NCBI RefSeq assembly: GCF_019884785.1
Contig: NZ_CP082326.1
Span: 613,355 to 677,354, forward strand
Length of the DNA: 64,000 bases
Direction: 5' to 3'
DNA from: Crassaminicella profunda
Lineage (GTDB): Bacteria; Bacillota; Clostridia; Peptostreptococcales; Thermotaleaceae
Shown here: piece by piece, positions 56,207 to 64,000 of the stretch
Numbering within the stretch: the stretch's first letter is position 1
Layout of the letters: each line of letters begins with the position of its first letter
Notes under the pieces: generated by a model
Seen by the model: the letters and a program-made list of their open reading frames with translations, nothing else
What the model was told of the DNA's origin: nothing
Databases searched by the model: none
Program-made: the position numbers and the translations under genes

Positions 56207-58228
56207 TTATTTAAAATAGTTTTTAACAAATTCTGGCGTGTTTTCTTGTGTCATAAAATTGATCTCACTATCTCCATTGGTATAGTAAAAACCGATTATA
56301 TACGTTTTTTCATCATGCCAATTTGGTCCATAATGAAATAATATTTTTTCTATTTGTTCCTTATCTTTTATTTCCAGTATTTTTTCATTTTTATTTTCTG
56401 TTAATTCCCTTTCTAGTTCTGTTGAGCTGTAGCTAGTACGGCTTTTTAGTTCTTCACTTGCTTTTTCTATGACAATATAATCTACATTTTCAGGCATAAC
56501 TCTTGCTTTTTCATCATACCCATTTTCTTTAAGCCATTTAGATAAATGTTTATAATGTTTTTTCCATGAAGTATAGATATGGTCTCTTCCGTCTGGGTCG
56601 TCTAAATTATTTTCTTTATCCATGTATATTTGTATATGAGCCCAAGGATTTTTAGTATCAGTAGATTCTTTGTAGGTTTCATCCATGATGTCTATCTTTA
56701 TAGCATCAGTCATAGCACGAATTTCATCAGCATCTACAATCTTTACATTATTACCGTGATTCCTTAATTCTGGATCAATACGAATATAGTTCACATGATT
56801 AAGATCTAAATGAAAAATATCGTAGTGATTCATTTTATATTCTTTAGATTCATATATTTTGGGAATAGTACCATTTGTATTTGCAAATTCTTTAGGAACA
56901 TGGTATTCTCTTGTGAGTGTTTTTCCATTCTTTAATTTATAGGCAATACCAATATATCTCATAATGATATTTTCTTTTTCATGGATAAACTTTTCTTTGT
57001 TTGCTATTATTTCTGAATGAAGATTTCTGACGAGATGAATATTTTCTGATGTTTTTAAACTGCTGTCAAAGGCATCATCGGACCAATAGCGGTATAAGCC
57101 ATTTCCATAATATACACTTTGTATATCCTCTACATTGGGGATTCTTTTTTCATAACCAACTAAGTCAAATTTTATTCCTGTAAAAGCAATCAGTATGACA
57201 ACCGTATAGATCACAAACCCCTTTAGATTTTTGAAAATCCAAATTGATTTTTGAATAATCATCTCTGCAATCATATAGCCTAAAAATGCACCCATCATAT
57301 ATCCAATATAAGCCCAGGAATCTATTCTTTTGATTATGTAAAAATAAGCACCACCTAAAAACATTGAACAAAAGGTAAATCCATATTTAAATATAGGTTT
57401 TAATAGGTGAAAGGCAATAGGGTCTGATGCACTTTCTAAATGCCTTTTTTTGTAAAAAGCGTATGATATAAAATATAGGAGTATACTTAATAGGATATAC
57501 CACCCTATAAAATGAGAATCCATTGTTTCTTTGCCTAGAAATGCTGTACTAGGGATTATTTTGGCAACGAAGCTTTCAAGTAAATTATTGTTCACCGCAA
57601 AGCCATATAAAAGCTGATCAAAGTTAGTAAACATCAAAGAACTAAATCCTAAAGGTAAAAAAATACATATGAAGGATAAAATCATCTGAATTAAGGATAT
57701 ACCTGTGACCATTGCTACCAAAACTGAAATGAAATATACCACCAAATTTGCCAGGAGGCTAAACCAAGCCCATCTCAATATATTTGAAATTGTAAATATT
57801 TTTTCAAATAATGCACTTCCATCATGATACACATTTAAAAGAACTATTAAAACAACAGTCGTTAATAGGATTGGAAGAATAAGTAATAAAACGCCAGCTA
57901 TATTATGACTATGAAATAACTGTCCTCTCGTAATTGGAAAGGAATGCATGAGTGTCGTTGATTTTTTTTGTTGTAAATATCGAAAGATGAATAATGCTAA
58001 TAATATAGGAAATATAATTGAAAACATCATTTGAAAGTTTGCGTGCCTTAGGGTTAAGAAGTTGTTGACCTGTTCATAAGAATAATTATTTGGATCATCC
58101 AATGAAGATATTATCGTCAATGGACCTGAAAAAAACAAAGTTAAAAAATAGAGTGCTGCAATTCCCCAGTATCTCTTTAAATCTTCTAGAATGATATTTA
58201 TATTAAAAAATAACATTTTGGATTTCAT
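56207..58228 (-). CDS. ABC-2 type permease with large C-terminal domain (DUF6449-like)
   Basis: 673 residues. The N-terminal half has about seven helices and the string RHANFQMMFSIIFPILLALF followed by STTLMHSFPITRGQLFHSHN, typical of ABC-2 permeases in Firmicutes. Beyond the last helix (FVIYTVVILIAFTGIKFDLV) about 290 residues follow, probably outside the membrane, as in DUF6449-containing permeases. ATG 58228 has AGGAGGTG; the ORF overlaps the upstream ATPase gene by 26 nt. Confidence 0.87.
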   Translation of the reverse strand: MKSKMLFFNINIILEDLKRYWGIAALYFLTLFFSGPLTIISSLDDPNNYSYEQVNNFLTLRHANFQMMFSIIFPILLALFIFRYLQQKKSTTLMHSFPITRGQLFHSHNIAGVLLLILPILLTTVVLIVLLNVYHDGSALFEKIFTISNILRWAWFSLLANLVVYFISVLVAMVTGISLIQMILSFICIFLPLGFSSLMFTNFDQLLYGFAVNNNLLESFVAKIIPSTAFLGKETMDSHFIGWYILLSILLYFISYAFYKKRHLESASDPIAFHLLKPIFKYGFTFCSMFLGGAYFYIIKRIDSWAYIGYMMGAFLGYMIAEMIIQKSIWIFKNLKGFVIYTVVILIAFTGIKFDLVGYEKRIPNVEDIQSVYYGNGLYRYWSDDAFDSSLKTSENIHLVRNLHSEIIANKEKFIHEKENIIMRYIGIAYKLKNGKTLTREYHVPKEFANTNGTIPKIYESKEYKMNHYDIFHLDLNHVNYIRIDPELRNHGNNVKIVDADEIRAMTDAIKIDIMDETYKESTDTKNPWAHIQIYMDKENNLDDPDGRDHIYTSWKKHYKHLSKWLKENGYDEKARVMPENVDYIVIEKASEELKSRTSYSSTELERELTENKNEKILEIKDKEQIEKILFHYGPNWHDEKTYIIGFYYTNGDSEINFMTQENTPEFVKNYFK

Positions 58229-59102
58229 ATCCCACACCTCCTAATTCATAAATAAAGATTTCTTCTAATGTAAGGGGTAAAATATCTAGGATCATTGGAT
58301 GATACTCATTAAAGTTAGAAACAATCTTGTCTTGATTTCCCTTAACAATAAAAAGATGAACCGTTCCACGTTTTTCTTGATGCAAAATATGGATATTTTT
58401 AGTGAGTTCTTCGGGAACTTCTTTTTTATATACAACCTGAATTTTATGAATATCTGATTTTAAATCGTCTAAATCTCTTTCAATTAACATTTGTCCTTTA
58501 TTTAAAATACCAACATAGTCGCAAATACTTTCCAGTTCCTTTAGATTATGAGAAGAAATGAGCACGCTAATATCTCTTTCTGCAACATCTTTAACGATGT
58601 ATTTCCAGACTTTTTTCCTCATTAATGGATCTAATCCATCAATGGGTTCATCTAAAATCATCACTTTAGGCATGGTTGAAAGAGTAAGGATAAAAGCAAC
58701 TTGTTTTTGCATTCCCTTTGATAATTTAGCGATTCGTCTGTTTTCATCTAGTTCAAAGGTATGTAGCATATTGATATATCTTTCTTCATTCCAATTTGGA
58801 TACATTTTTTTATAAAAGGAGGCCATATTTCTTATAGTAGACATGGGGAAATAATACAAATCATCAGGAATATAACCAATACATTTTTTTATAAGATTGT
58901 TTTCAAAAACCTTTTCAGTATCTATCATAACTTCCCCAGAGTCTTGCCTATAAATGCCTACTAAGTGCTTGATCAAAGTGGTCTTTCCAGAACCATTTGC
59001 ACCAATCAATCCATAGATAGAACCCTTTTTTACGGTTAAATCAACATCTTTCAAGACTTCATGATTTTGAAAGGATTTTGTCAATCTTTTTACTTCAATC
59101 AT
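58203..59102 (-). CDS. ABC transporter ATPase of the YtrB/BcrA kind
   Basis: 299 residues. Walker A is GANGSGKTTLIKHLVG near 38, the signature LSKGMQKQ, and Walker B VMILDEPIDGLDP. It pairs with the downstream ABC-2 permease. Start 59102 follows GGGAGG, and it overlaps the GntR gene by 8 nt. GntR-ATPase-permease sets of this kind respond to cell-wall-active antibiotics in Bacillus (ytr operon). Confidence 0.9.
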   Translation of the reverse strand: MIEVKRLTKSFQNHEVLKDVDLTVKKGSIYGLIGANGSGKTTLIKHLVGIYRQDSGEVMIDTEKVFENNLIKKCIGYIPDDLYYFPMSTIRNMASFYKKMYPNWNEERYINMLHTFELDENRRIAKLSKGMQKQVAFILTLSTMPKVMILDEPIDGLDPLMRKKVWKYIVKDVAERDISVLISSHNLKELESICDYVGILNKGQMLIERDLDDLKSDIHKIQVVYKKEVPEELTKNIHILHQEKRGTVHLFIVKGNQDKIVSNFNEYHPMILDILPLTLEEIFIYELGGVGYEIQNVIF

Positions 59103-59484
59103 TTTTGCTTCCTCCCTTGATGGTTGAATAGGTTGTTTCAATTAATTCAATCAATTCTTCTTTTTCTATTCCTAAATAGATTAGTTCAGATAAGGAGTTT
59201 TGAATTTGCTTTTTTAATTTATTCAATTTTTCTTCATCTACCTTTCTTATTTTCCCACAAACAAAATTTCCTCGGCCCTTAACAGAATACACATATCCTT
59301 GTCTTTCTAACTCCCGATAGGCCTTTTGTATGGTGTTGGGATTAATTGTAAGTTGTTTTGCTAATTCTCTTACGGAAGGGATTTTTTCATCCGCACCAAG
59401 TACTTCCTTTATAATTAATTGCTTAAATTGATTCATCACTTGTTCATATATGGGCTTTCTGCTCGTTAAATCGATTTGAAACAT
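59095..59484 (-). CDS. GntR-family regulator, YtrA subfamily
   Basis: 129 residues. A winged helix (about 10-75; PIYEQVMNQFKQLIIKEV, then KIPSVRELAKQLTINPNTIQKAYREL) is followed by a short helical dimerisation tail, which is the YtrA layout. It heads the operon with the ATPase and permease. A canonical YtrA operator sits on its own promoter, so autorepression is expected. Confidence 0.92.
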   Translation of the reverse strand: MFQIDLTSRKPIYEQVMNQFKQLIIKEVLGADEKIPSVRELAKQLTINPNTIQKAYRELERQGYVYSVKGRGNFVCGKIRKVDEEKLNKLKKQIQNSLSELIYLGIEKEELIELIETTYSTIKGGSKND

Positions 59485-59513
59485 AGTACACCTCCTCTGT
59501 ACTACATGTATTA

Positions 59514-59538
59514 AGTGTATTAGTTTGTGTAGTACACT
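59514..59538 (-). promoter_or_regulatory. YtrA-type operator
   Basis: AGTGTA (59514-59519), exactly 13 nt, TACACT (59533-59538). This matches the AGTGTA-N13-TACACT operator reported for Bacillus YtrA (from memory). It lies directly downstream of the minus-strand -10 region. Confidence 0.8.
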
Positions 59539-59541
59539 ATA

Positions 59542-59570
59542 AATATAACCAATTTGTTTTTATAAGTCAA
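59542..59570 (-). promoter_or_regulatory. Promoter of the YtrA-type operon
   Basis: Minus strand: -35 TTGACT (59570-59565), a 17-nt spacer, -10 TATATT (59547-59542). The operator begins 4 nt after the -10. Confidence 0.7.
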
Positions 59571-59608
59571 GTAAAATGTGTTTCTGGTTTTTTTAGTTGT
59601 TTAGTTAA

Positions 59609-59648
59609 AAAGATAGAGTATTTCTATATGAAGGAAATATCTTTTTTT
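59609..59648 (+). repeat. Dispersed hairpin repeat, copy 11
   Basis: AAGATA with TATCTT and a seven-T run; the loop TATATGAA is as in copy 9. It lies between divergent genes, so it does not end a plus-strand gene; it sits upstream of the Rpn-family gene. Confidence 0.75.
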
Positions 59649-59658
59649 ATTTCATACT

Positions 59659-59697
59659 ATAATTCCTAGTACAAAGCTATTATTTTTGATAAAATAA
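59659..59697 (+). repeat. 39-nt repeat shared with 40592-40630
   Basis: Downstream extension of hairpin copy 11; 35 of 39 positions match the stretch after copy 9. The TTTTGATAAAATAA part might contribute to the promoter of the Rpn-family gene. Confidence 0.75.
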
Positions 59698-59740
59698 AAT
59701 TAAGAATAGTTACAATAATAATGCAATAGGAAGTGATATA

Positions 59741-60622
59741 ATGCATAAGAAAAGAGTAATAGAAGATCCTTTCATCATGTCACCAAAAGTAGATTTTGCC
59801 TTTAAGCTATTATTTGGTGATCCTAAAAATATAGACTTACTAAAAGCATTATTAATTGCAATACTAAAAGTACCAAAGGATGAATTTGAAGATTTAACAA
59901 TCATCAATAATGAATTACAACGTGAATTTGCAGAAGATAAAAAAGGTATATTAGATGTAAGAGCAAAAACAAAAGATGGCAAAGAAATTGATATAGAAAT
60001 CCAAGTACTATCAACAAAATATATGGCAGAAAGAACAGCTTATTATTGGTCAAAGATGTATACTAACCAAATAAAATCTGGGGATACATACGACAAACTA
60101 AAAAAATGTATAACCATAAACATAGTAGACTTTGAATGCATCCCACTAGATAAAATCCACACAAGCTATCACATCACAGAAGATGAAACAGGCTATAGAT
60201 TAACAGAAGTACTTGAGATCCATTATTTAGAATTAGCTAAGCTTAAAAATATCAACATAAAAAAAGATGAAAATGAAGCAATAACCCAATGGATGGAATT
60301 TATAGATGCAAAATCTAGGGAGGTGATGGAAATGCTATCTCAAAAAAATAAAGATATTAAAAAAGCCTATGATATGCTACAAGTTATTAGTAAAGATGAA
60401 AAAGCAAGAATGGCTTATGAAGCAAGAGAAGCAGAAATTCATGACCAAATGACAAGGATTAAAACAGCTAGAGAAGAAGGAATAGAAAAAGGTGAAAAGA
60501 AAAAAGCAATAAAAATAGCACAAAATCTATTAAAAATGGGATTGTTTATTGAACAAGTAGCACAGGCTTCAGAACTTACTGTGGAAGAAGTAGAAAAAAT
60601 TAAGAAGAAAATGATTCACTAA
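59741..60622 (+). CDS. Rpn-family recombination-promoting nuclease / PD-(D/E)XK transposase-like protein
   Basis: 293 residues. The N-terminal part (ifMSPKVDFAFKLLFGDPKN) and the catalytic pattern ILDVRAKTKDGKEIDIEIQV (Asp, then E-x-Q) identify the PF12784-like family. A C-terminal charged helix (about 215-293) ends in a small helix-turn-helix-like segment (AQASELTVEEVEKIKKKM). Such genes are multicopy in Clostridia. The gene looks intact, with AGGAAG before the ATG. Its upstream repeat is shared with 40592, so movement with flanking repeats is possible. Confidence 0.88.
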   Translation: MHKKRVIEDPFIMSPKVDFAFKLLFGDPKNIDLLKALLIAILKVPKDEFEDLTIINNELQREFAEDKKGILDVRAKTKDGKEIDIEIQVLSTKYMAERTAYYWSKMYTNQIKSGDTYDKLKKCITINIVDFECIPLDKIHTSYHITEDETGYRLTEVLEIHYLELAKLKNINIKKDENEAITQWMEFIDAKSREVMEMLSQKNKDIKKAYDMLQVISKDEKARMAYEAREAEIHDQMTRIKTAREEGIEKGEKKKAIKIAQNLLKMGLFIEQVAQASELTVEEVEKIKKKMIH

Positions 60623-60755
60623 TTTAGATGGATAGAGTAAATGTTTGAATAGATTATTTTCTTAAAATTATTGATAAAGAATTAAAAAGATTAAAAGCTA
60701 CAAATAAATAGGACACCACAAAGGTAATAAGTTGGTGATAGGTATCAATAAGTTT

Positions 60756-60779
60756 TGGGGGCTTGAAATACAGCCCCCC
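60756..60779 (-). terminator. Hairpin after the third ABC pair
   Basis: GGGGGCT and AGCCCCC form a 7-bp GC stem around TGAAATAC, 19 nt beyond the stop of the minus-strand ABC gene. The T-tract is short. Confidence 0.55.
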
Positions 60780-60797
60780 ATAACTAATCTCTCAATC

Positions 60798-62552
60798 CTA
60801 TTGATAGGCAATTTCTGTTATGTCTTTTTGCTTTTCAATAAAATTTCTTTGTGTTTTCTTATTCCATAGCATATTGTAATAACCATTGGTATTTGTAAGC
60901 AATTCTGTATGGGTACCAGATTCTACAATATTACCATTCCTAAATACAAGTATTTGATCAGCAGAACGTATTGTGCTTAAATGATGTGCAATGACAAGGA
61001 CTGTTCTATTTTTTGTTAGCTCTGAAATGGCTTCTTGTATCAAAGCTTCATTGACAGGGTCTACATTACTAGTTACTTCATCTAGTATCAAAATAGGAGC
61101 ATCCTTTAGAAAGGCTCTGGCTATGGAAATACGTTGTTTTTGTCCACCAGATAAGCCCACACCATTCTCACCTATAATTGTTTCGTATCCCTTTGGCAAG
61201 GTCATAATAAAATCATGGATACGTGCTTTTTTTGCAGCTTCTATGAGCTCTTCCTTTGTGGCACTTGCTTTTCCAATACGAATATTTCCTTCTATGGTAT
61301 CTGCAAATAGTTGTACATTCTGCATTACAATACTAATTGAATCCAGCAAGCTATCATAATTCATATCTCGAATATCTACGTTTCCAATACGGATAGAACC
61401 TTTTTTCACATCCCAGAAACGAAGAAGTAAGTTTGTTACAGTTGTTTTTCCTGATCCTGATTCCCCAACAAGGGCAGTCAAAGTATGCTTTGGTGTAGTA
61501 AAAGAAATATTTTTCATGGAAAATTCACCTTCTTCATAGAAGAAGTCTACTTTGTCAAATATAATATCTGAACCCTTTGGTTTCTTTGGTTGCTGAGGTT
61601 CTTCCACAATGGGAGCATCAATAACTTTTTTGATTCTGGAATAACTATCTGTCACTTTTAAATAATTCATCCAGTGCATTTCCATAGCAACAAAGGGTTT
61701 ATAGAACTCTTTACTGATGACGATATAGATCAAATAAATCATAGGTTCTAAGGTTTTATTGAAGACAAGAACAATTCCCACAGTTGCCATCAACCAAAAA
61801 GATAGATCTATAAAAAAACCATATCGAGACAATACTTTTGCTCTGTATTTTGCAGCCTGTTTGCTGCTTTCACCAAAGCATGAAGTGGATGCTGTTAGCT
61901 TATGATCAAATTTTTTGCTTTCGGAAAAAGCCTTTAACAATGGGATTCCTTTCACATATTCAACAAATAGACTGACCATATCCGCAAGAAGATTTCCATT
62001 TTCTTCTTCAAGATGGCTTGCTTTTTTTAAACCCAATACTAATAAAAACAGTGCCATTGGAAGGAGGGAAATCATCAAAAGTCCCATTCTCCAGTCAATA
62101 CTGAATAAATAGACAAGTAGGAGTATAGATACAATAAAATCTGCGCTCATTCTCGTCCACATATGTCCAACTACACTTTCCATATTGTCTACATCTTTAT
62201 GAATAATGGTGCTTATTTCTCCTAAACGTTCGTTGGTATAAAATCCAAGAGAAAAAGATTTTAAGCGATAGACTATTTTTTCTCTAATTTTATAAACAAT
62301 ATCAAAGCCAGCAAAATGTTTTTGTATATCTGCTAAGATATTCGAACCGCCCTTTACAAGTAAGCAAATACCAAGTATAATCCAATACTTAGGCAAATCT
62401 GTATGATTATCTAAAAACAGTAATTCCAATATATGCAATGTTAATAGCATCATAGCAATACCAGTAAGTGCATAAATAACAAAACCGAAAATACTAATGG
62501 CTAATGAACGTTTCCCTTTAGAAGTTAGTGTATTTAAAATTTCTAAAATCAA
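60798..62552 (-). CDS. Exporter-fold ABC half-transporter (pair 3, subunit B)
   Basis: 584 residues with a membrane domain (about 1-320) and an ATPase domain. Walker A is GESGSGKTT, the signature LSGGQKQR, and Walker B with D-loop LILDEVTSNVDPVNE. The H-loop reads IAHHLST rather than IAHRLS. It starts at TTG 62552 overlapping the TGA of its partner (ATTGA), with AAGGAGGG just upstream. It is more distant from pairs 1 and 2 than those are from each other. Confidence 0.88.
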   Translation of the reverse strand: MILEILNTLTSKGKRSLAISIFGFVIYALTGIAMMLLTLHILELLFLDNHTDLPKYWIILGICLLVKGGSNILADIQKHFAGFDIVYKIREKIVYRLKSFSLGFYTNERLGEISTIIHKDVDNMESVVGHMWTRMSADFIVSILLLVYLFSIDWRMGLLMISLLPMALFLLVLGLKKASHLEEENGNLLADMVSLFVEYVKGIPLLKAFSESKKFDHKLTASTSCFGESSKQAAKYRAKVLSRYGFFIDLSFWLMATVGIVLVFNKTLEPMIYLIYIVISKEFYKPFVAMEMHWMNYLKVTDSYSRIKKVIDAPIVEEPQQPKKPKGSDIIFDKVDFFYEEGEFSMKNISFTTPKHTLTALVGESGSGKTTVTNLLLRFWDVKKGSIRIGNVDIRDMNYDSLLDSISIVMQNVQLFADTIEGNIRIGKASATKEELIEAAKKARIHDFIMTLPKGYETIIGENGVGLSGGQKQRISIARAFLKDAPILILDEVTSNVDPVNEALIQEAISELTKNRTVLVIAHHLSTIRSADQILVFRNGNIVESGTHTELLTNTNGYYNMLWNKKTQRNFIEKQKDITEIAYQ

Positions 62553-64000
62553 TTTGATCCCTCCTTGATATTCCAATGGTCTACCTTGTTTTGGTTATAA
62601 ACCATTTTTTCATATAATTCACAACTTCTCATGAGTTCATCATGGTTACCCTTATGAATAATCTTTCCATGATCCATCACAACAATCTGATCTACATCTT
62701 TAATTGTGTTTAAGTGGTGAGCAATCATAATCACTGTTTTATCTTTACTTAAATCTTCAATAGCAGATTGAATATAGGACTCATTTTCAGCATCTACTGC
62801 TGCTGTTGCTTCATCTAAAATGATGATGGGTGCATCTTTTAAAATCATTCGTGCAATGGAGATACGCTGTTTTTCTCCACCAGAAAACTTCACACCAGCT
62901 TCGCCAGCAGTGGAATCGTATTGATCTGGCAATGACATAATAAAATCATGGATACGTGCTTTTTTAGCAGCCTCTACAATCTCGTCCATAGTAGCATCTG
63001 GTTTTCCAATGCGAATATTTTCCTCTATACTCATGTTAAAAAGGAATACTTCCTGCTGAACCATAGCCGTTAGGGCATTTAATTGTTTCTCTGACATGTC
63101 TTTTGTATCTACACCATTAATGGAAATCGTTCCGTTTTCTGGTTCCCAAAATCCCATCAACAGATTTGCTAGAGTACTTTTTCCGCAGCCAGAAGCGCCA
63201 ACTAAAGCATTTTTACTACCCTTTCTAAAGGTTAGATTAATATTTTTCAAAGACTTTCCTTTTCCAGGATAGGAAAAATCTAAATCATGAATTTGAATAG
63301 TCCCATCTGTTATAGAGTTTTTTTGTTCTATTCTTTGAGGGGTAGGAACATTTAATACAGAACCGATACCTTTCATAGATTGATTGAAGACAACGTTGTA
63401 GTGCTGAAAAGTAGCTGTTTTAGCAATAGAAGATGTAAATGCCATACCTAATATGAGGGCAAGTATAAATTTAGGAACAGATATTTCTCCCATGGATAAG
63501 AAATAGGTTCCAAGGATGATGACCAGGACAACACCACCTTCCATGAATATATCAATCAGCCCCATTGGAATAGAAATGCCACCCATTGATTTTTTCATCC
63601 AGTACACATAATCCTTTGAAGATTTTATAGTCTTATCTGTTTTTGTTTCTTCTTTTCCAAAGGCCTTGATAACAGAGATATTTGTGATATATTCCATTAG
63701 ATGGTCTTGCATGTTTTTTGTACTGTTAGCAAATATTTCAAACATTTTTTCCCATATAGGAGTAGACAGTTTTTTTGTTAGCTGCATAAGGGGTAGGGTA
63801 GAAATCATAACTAGTGCCAATCGCCAATCAAGTAGTAACATAACCAAAAATATAATCACTGGGAGTAACGTTGCAGACATGATTTCTGGCAAACCATGTG
63901 CAAGATAAATCTCAACCTGTTCCACATCATGTTGGATGATATTTGTTAAATCTCCGATCTTTCGTTCTTGAAAAAATCCTAAAGAGAGTTTTTTTAGATG
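62549..64000 (-). CDS. Exporter-fold ABC half-transporter (pair 3, subunit A), 5' end outside the window
   Basis: The reading frame is open to the window edge. The first visible residues HLKKLSLGFFQERKIGDL match the LGFFxxxKxGDLT motif near residue 100 of such proteins, so roughly 100 residues are missing. Walker A is GASGCGKST, the signature FSGGEKQR (Phe in place of Leu), Walker B with D-loop IIILDEATAAVDAENE, and the H-loop IAHHLNT. It is coupled to the gene at 60798. Confidence 0.88.
   Translation of the reverse strand, partial: HLKKLSLGFFQERKIGDLTNIIQHDVEQVEIYLAHGLPEIMSATLLPVIIFLVMLLLDWRLALVMISTLPLMQLTKKLSTPIWEKMFEIFANSTKNMQDHLMEYITNISVIKAFGKEETKTDKTIKSSKDYVYWMKKSMGGISIPMGLIDIFMEGGVVLVIILGTYFLSMGEISVPKFILALILGMAFTSSIAKTATFQHYNVVFNQSMKGIGSVLNVPTPQRIEQKNSITDGTIQIHDLDFSYPGKGKSLKNINLTFRKGSKNALVGASGCGKSTLANLLMGFWEPENGTISINGVDTKDMSEKQLNALTAMVQQEVFLFNMSIEENIRIGKPDATMDEIVEAAKKARIHDFIMSLPDQYDSTAGEAGVKFSGGEKQRISIARMILKDAPIIILDEATAAVDAENESYIQSAIEDLSKDKTVIMIAHHLNTIKDVDQIVVMDHGKIIHKGNHDELMRSCELYEKMVYNQNKVDHWNIKEGSN

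Noticed and set aside
56135-56341. 68-codon plus-strand frame after the ArsA-type gene
   Set aside because: It runs through the terminator hairpin and antisense to the ABC permease; no ribosome binding site.
59741-60622. Complete insertion sequence around the Rpn-family gene
   Set aside because: No terminal inverted repeats or target duplication are visible; the only flanking repeat is the 39-nt stretch and hairpin upstream.
63923-63925. GTG at 63925 as the start of the last ABC gene
   Set aside because: The frame continues upstream to the window edge with conserved residues (LGFFQERKIGDL), so the gene is truncated by the window and not short.

Overview
The window comes from an AT-rich, Gram-positive anaerobe of the Clostridia. 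Evidence: strong AGGAGG-type ribosome binding sites, frequent TTG and GTG starts, sigma-A promoters of the TTGACA-17-TATAAT type, a TPP riboswitch, GntR, RpiR, Fur and YtrA-type regulation, BCCT betaine transporters, and two chemoreceptors of the Firmicutes type. The species cannot be named from sequence alone. I found no rRNA, tRNA, CRISPR array, prophage or complete insertion sequence.

Layout. 1-147 is the tail of a BCCT transporter. 490-2529 is a chemoreceptor. 2811-11815 is a peptide-scavenging locus: an RpiR-type regulator, a lipoprotein receptor, two permeases and two ATPases of a Dpp/Opp importer, an M20 amidohydrolase and a COG1228-type amidohydrolase. 12059-20138 holds a small two-helix membrane protein and a 2420-residue DUF11-type repeat protein. 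The latter has no visible signal peptide or wall anchor and contains six tandem two-domain units. 20561-22564 is a second chemoreceptor. A self-contained small transcription unit with a frame-broken hydrophobic peptide (22846-23156) precedes an SSS symporter and an aminotransferase. The minus-strand block 25889-28718 has an AI-2E family transporter and a secreted C69 dipeptidase. 28984-38460 has an AraC-type regulator, two consecutive heterodimeric exporter-fold ABC pairs resembling YbtP/YbtQ siderophore importers, and a methyltransferase; the second pair has a Fur-like box over its promoter. 38773-41396 has a secreted NHL-propeller protein and a YgjP-type metallopeptidase. 41562-46759 is a GntR / BCCT / enolase-superfamily / FAD-oxidoreductase cassette. 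47181-50040 (minus) has a phosphodiester glycosidase and a secreted DUF5050-like propeller. 50195-53187 is a TPP-riboswitch-controlled thiamine salvage operon (thiT-tenA-thiM-thiE). 53447-56145 has two proteins I do not recognise and an ArsA-type ATPase. 56207-59484 (minus) is a YtrA-type GntR with an ABC-2 transporter. 59741-60622 is an Rpn/PD-(D/E)XK transposase-family protein, and 60798-64000 (minus) is a third exporter-fold ABC pair whose first gene runs off the window.

The most unusual signal is not a gene. A hairpin element of about 45 nt (AAGATAGAGTACTTC, variable loop, GGAGGAAATATCTT, T-run) occurs 11 times, always in the same orientation and always between genes. It usually follows a plus-strand gene, so it probably works as a terminator. 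However, the conserved interior, the homology extending well beyond the hairpin, and two copies between divergent genes suggest a mobile or amplified repeat family. Other points of interest are a scar of a deleted phosphodiester-glycosidase paralogue (27018-27135), a textbook YtrA operator, and the betaine-type cassette of unknown substrate. All alignments and motif calls were made by eye.
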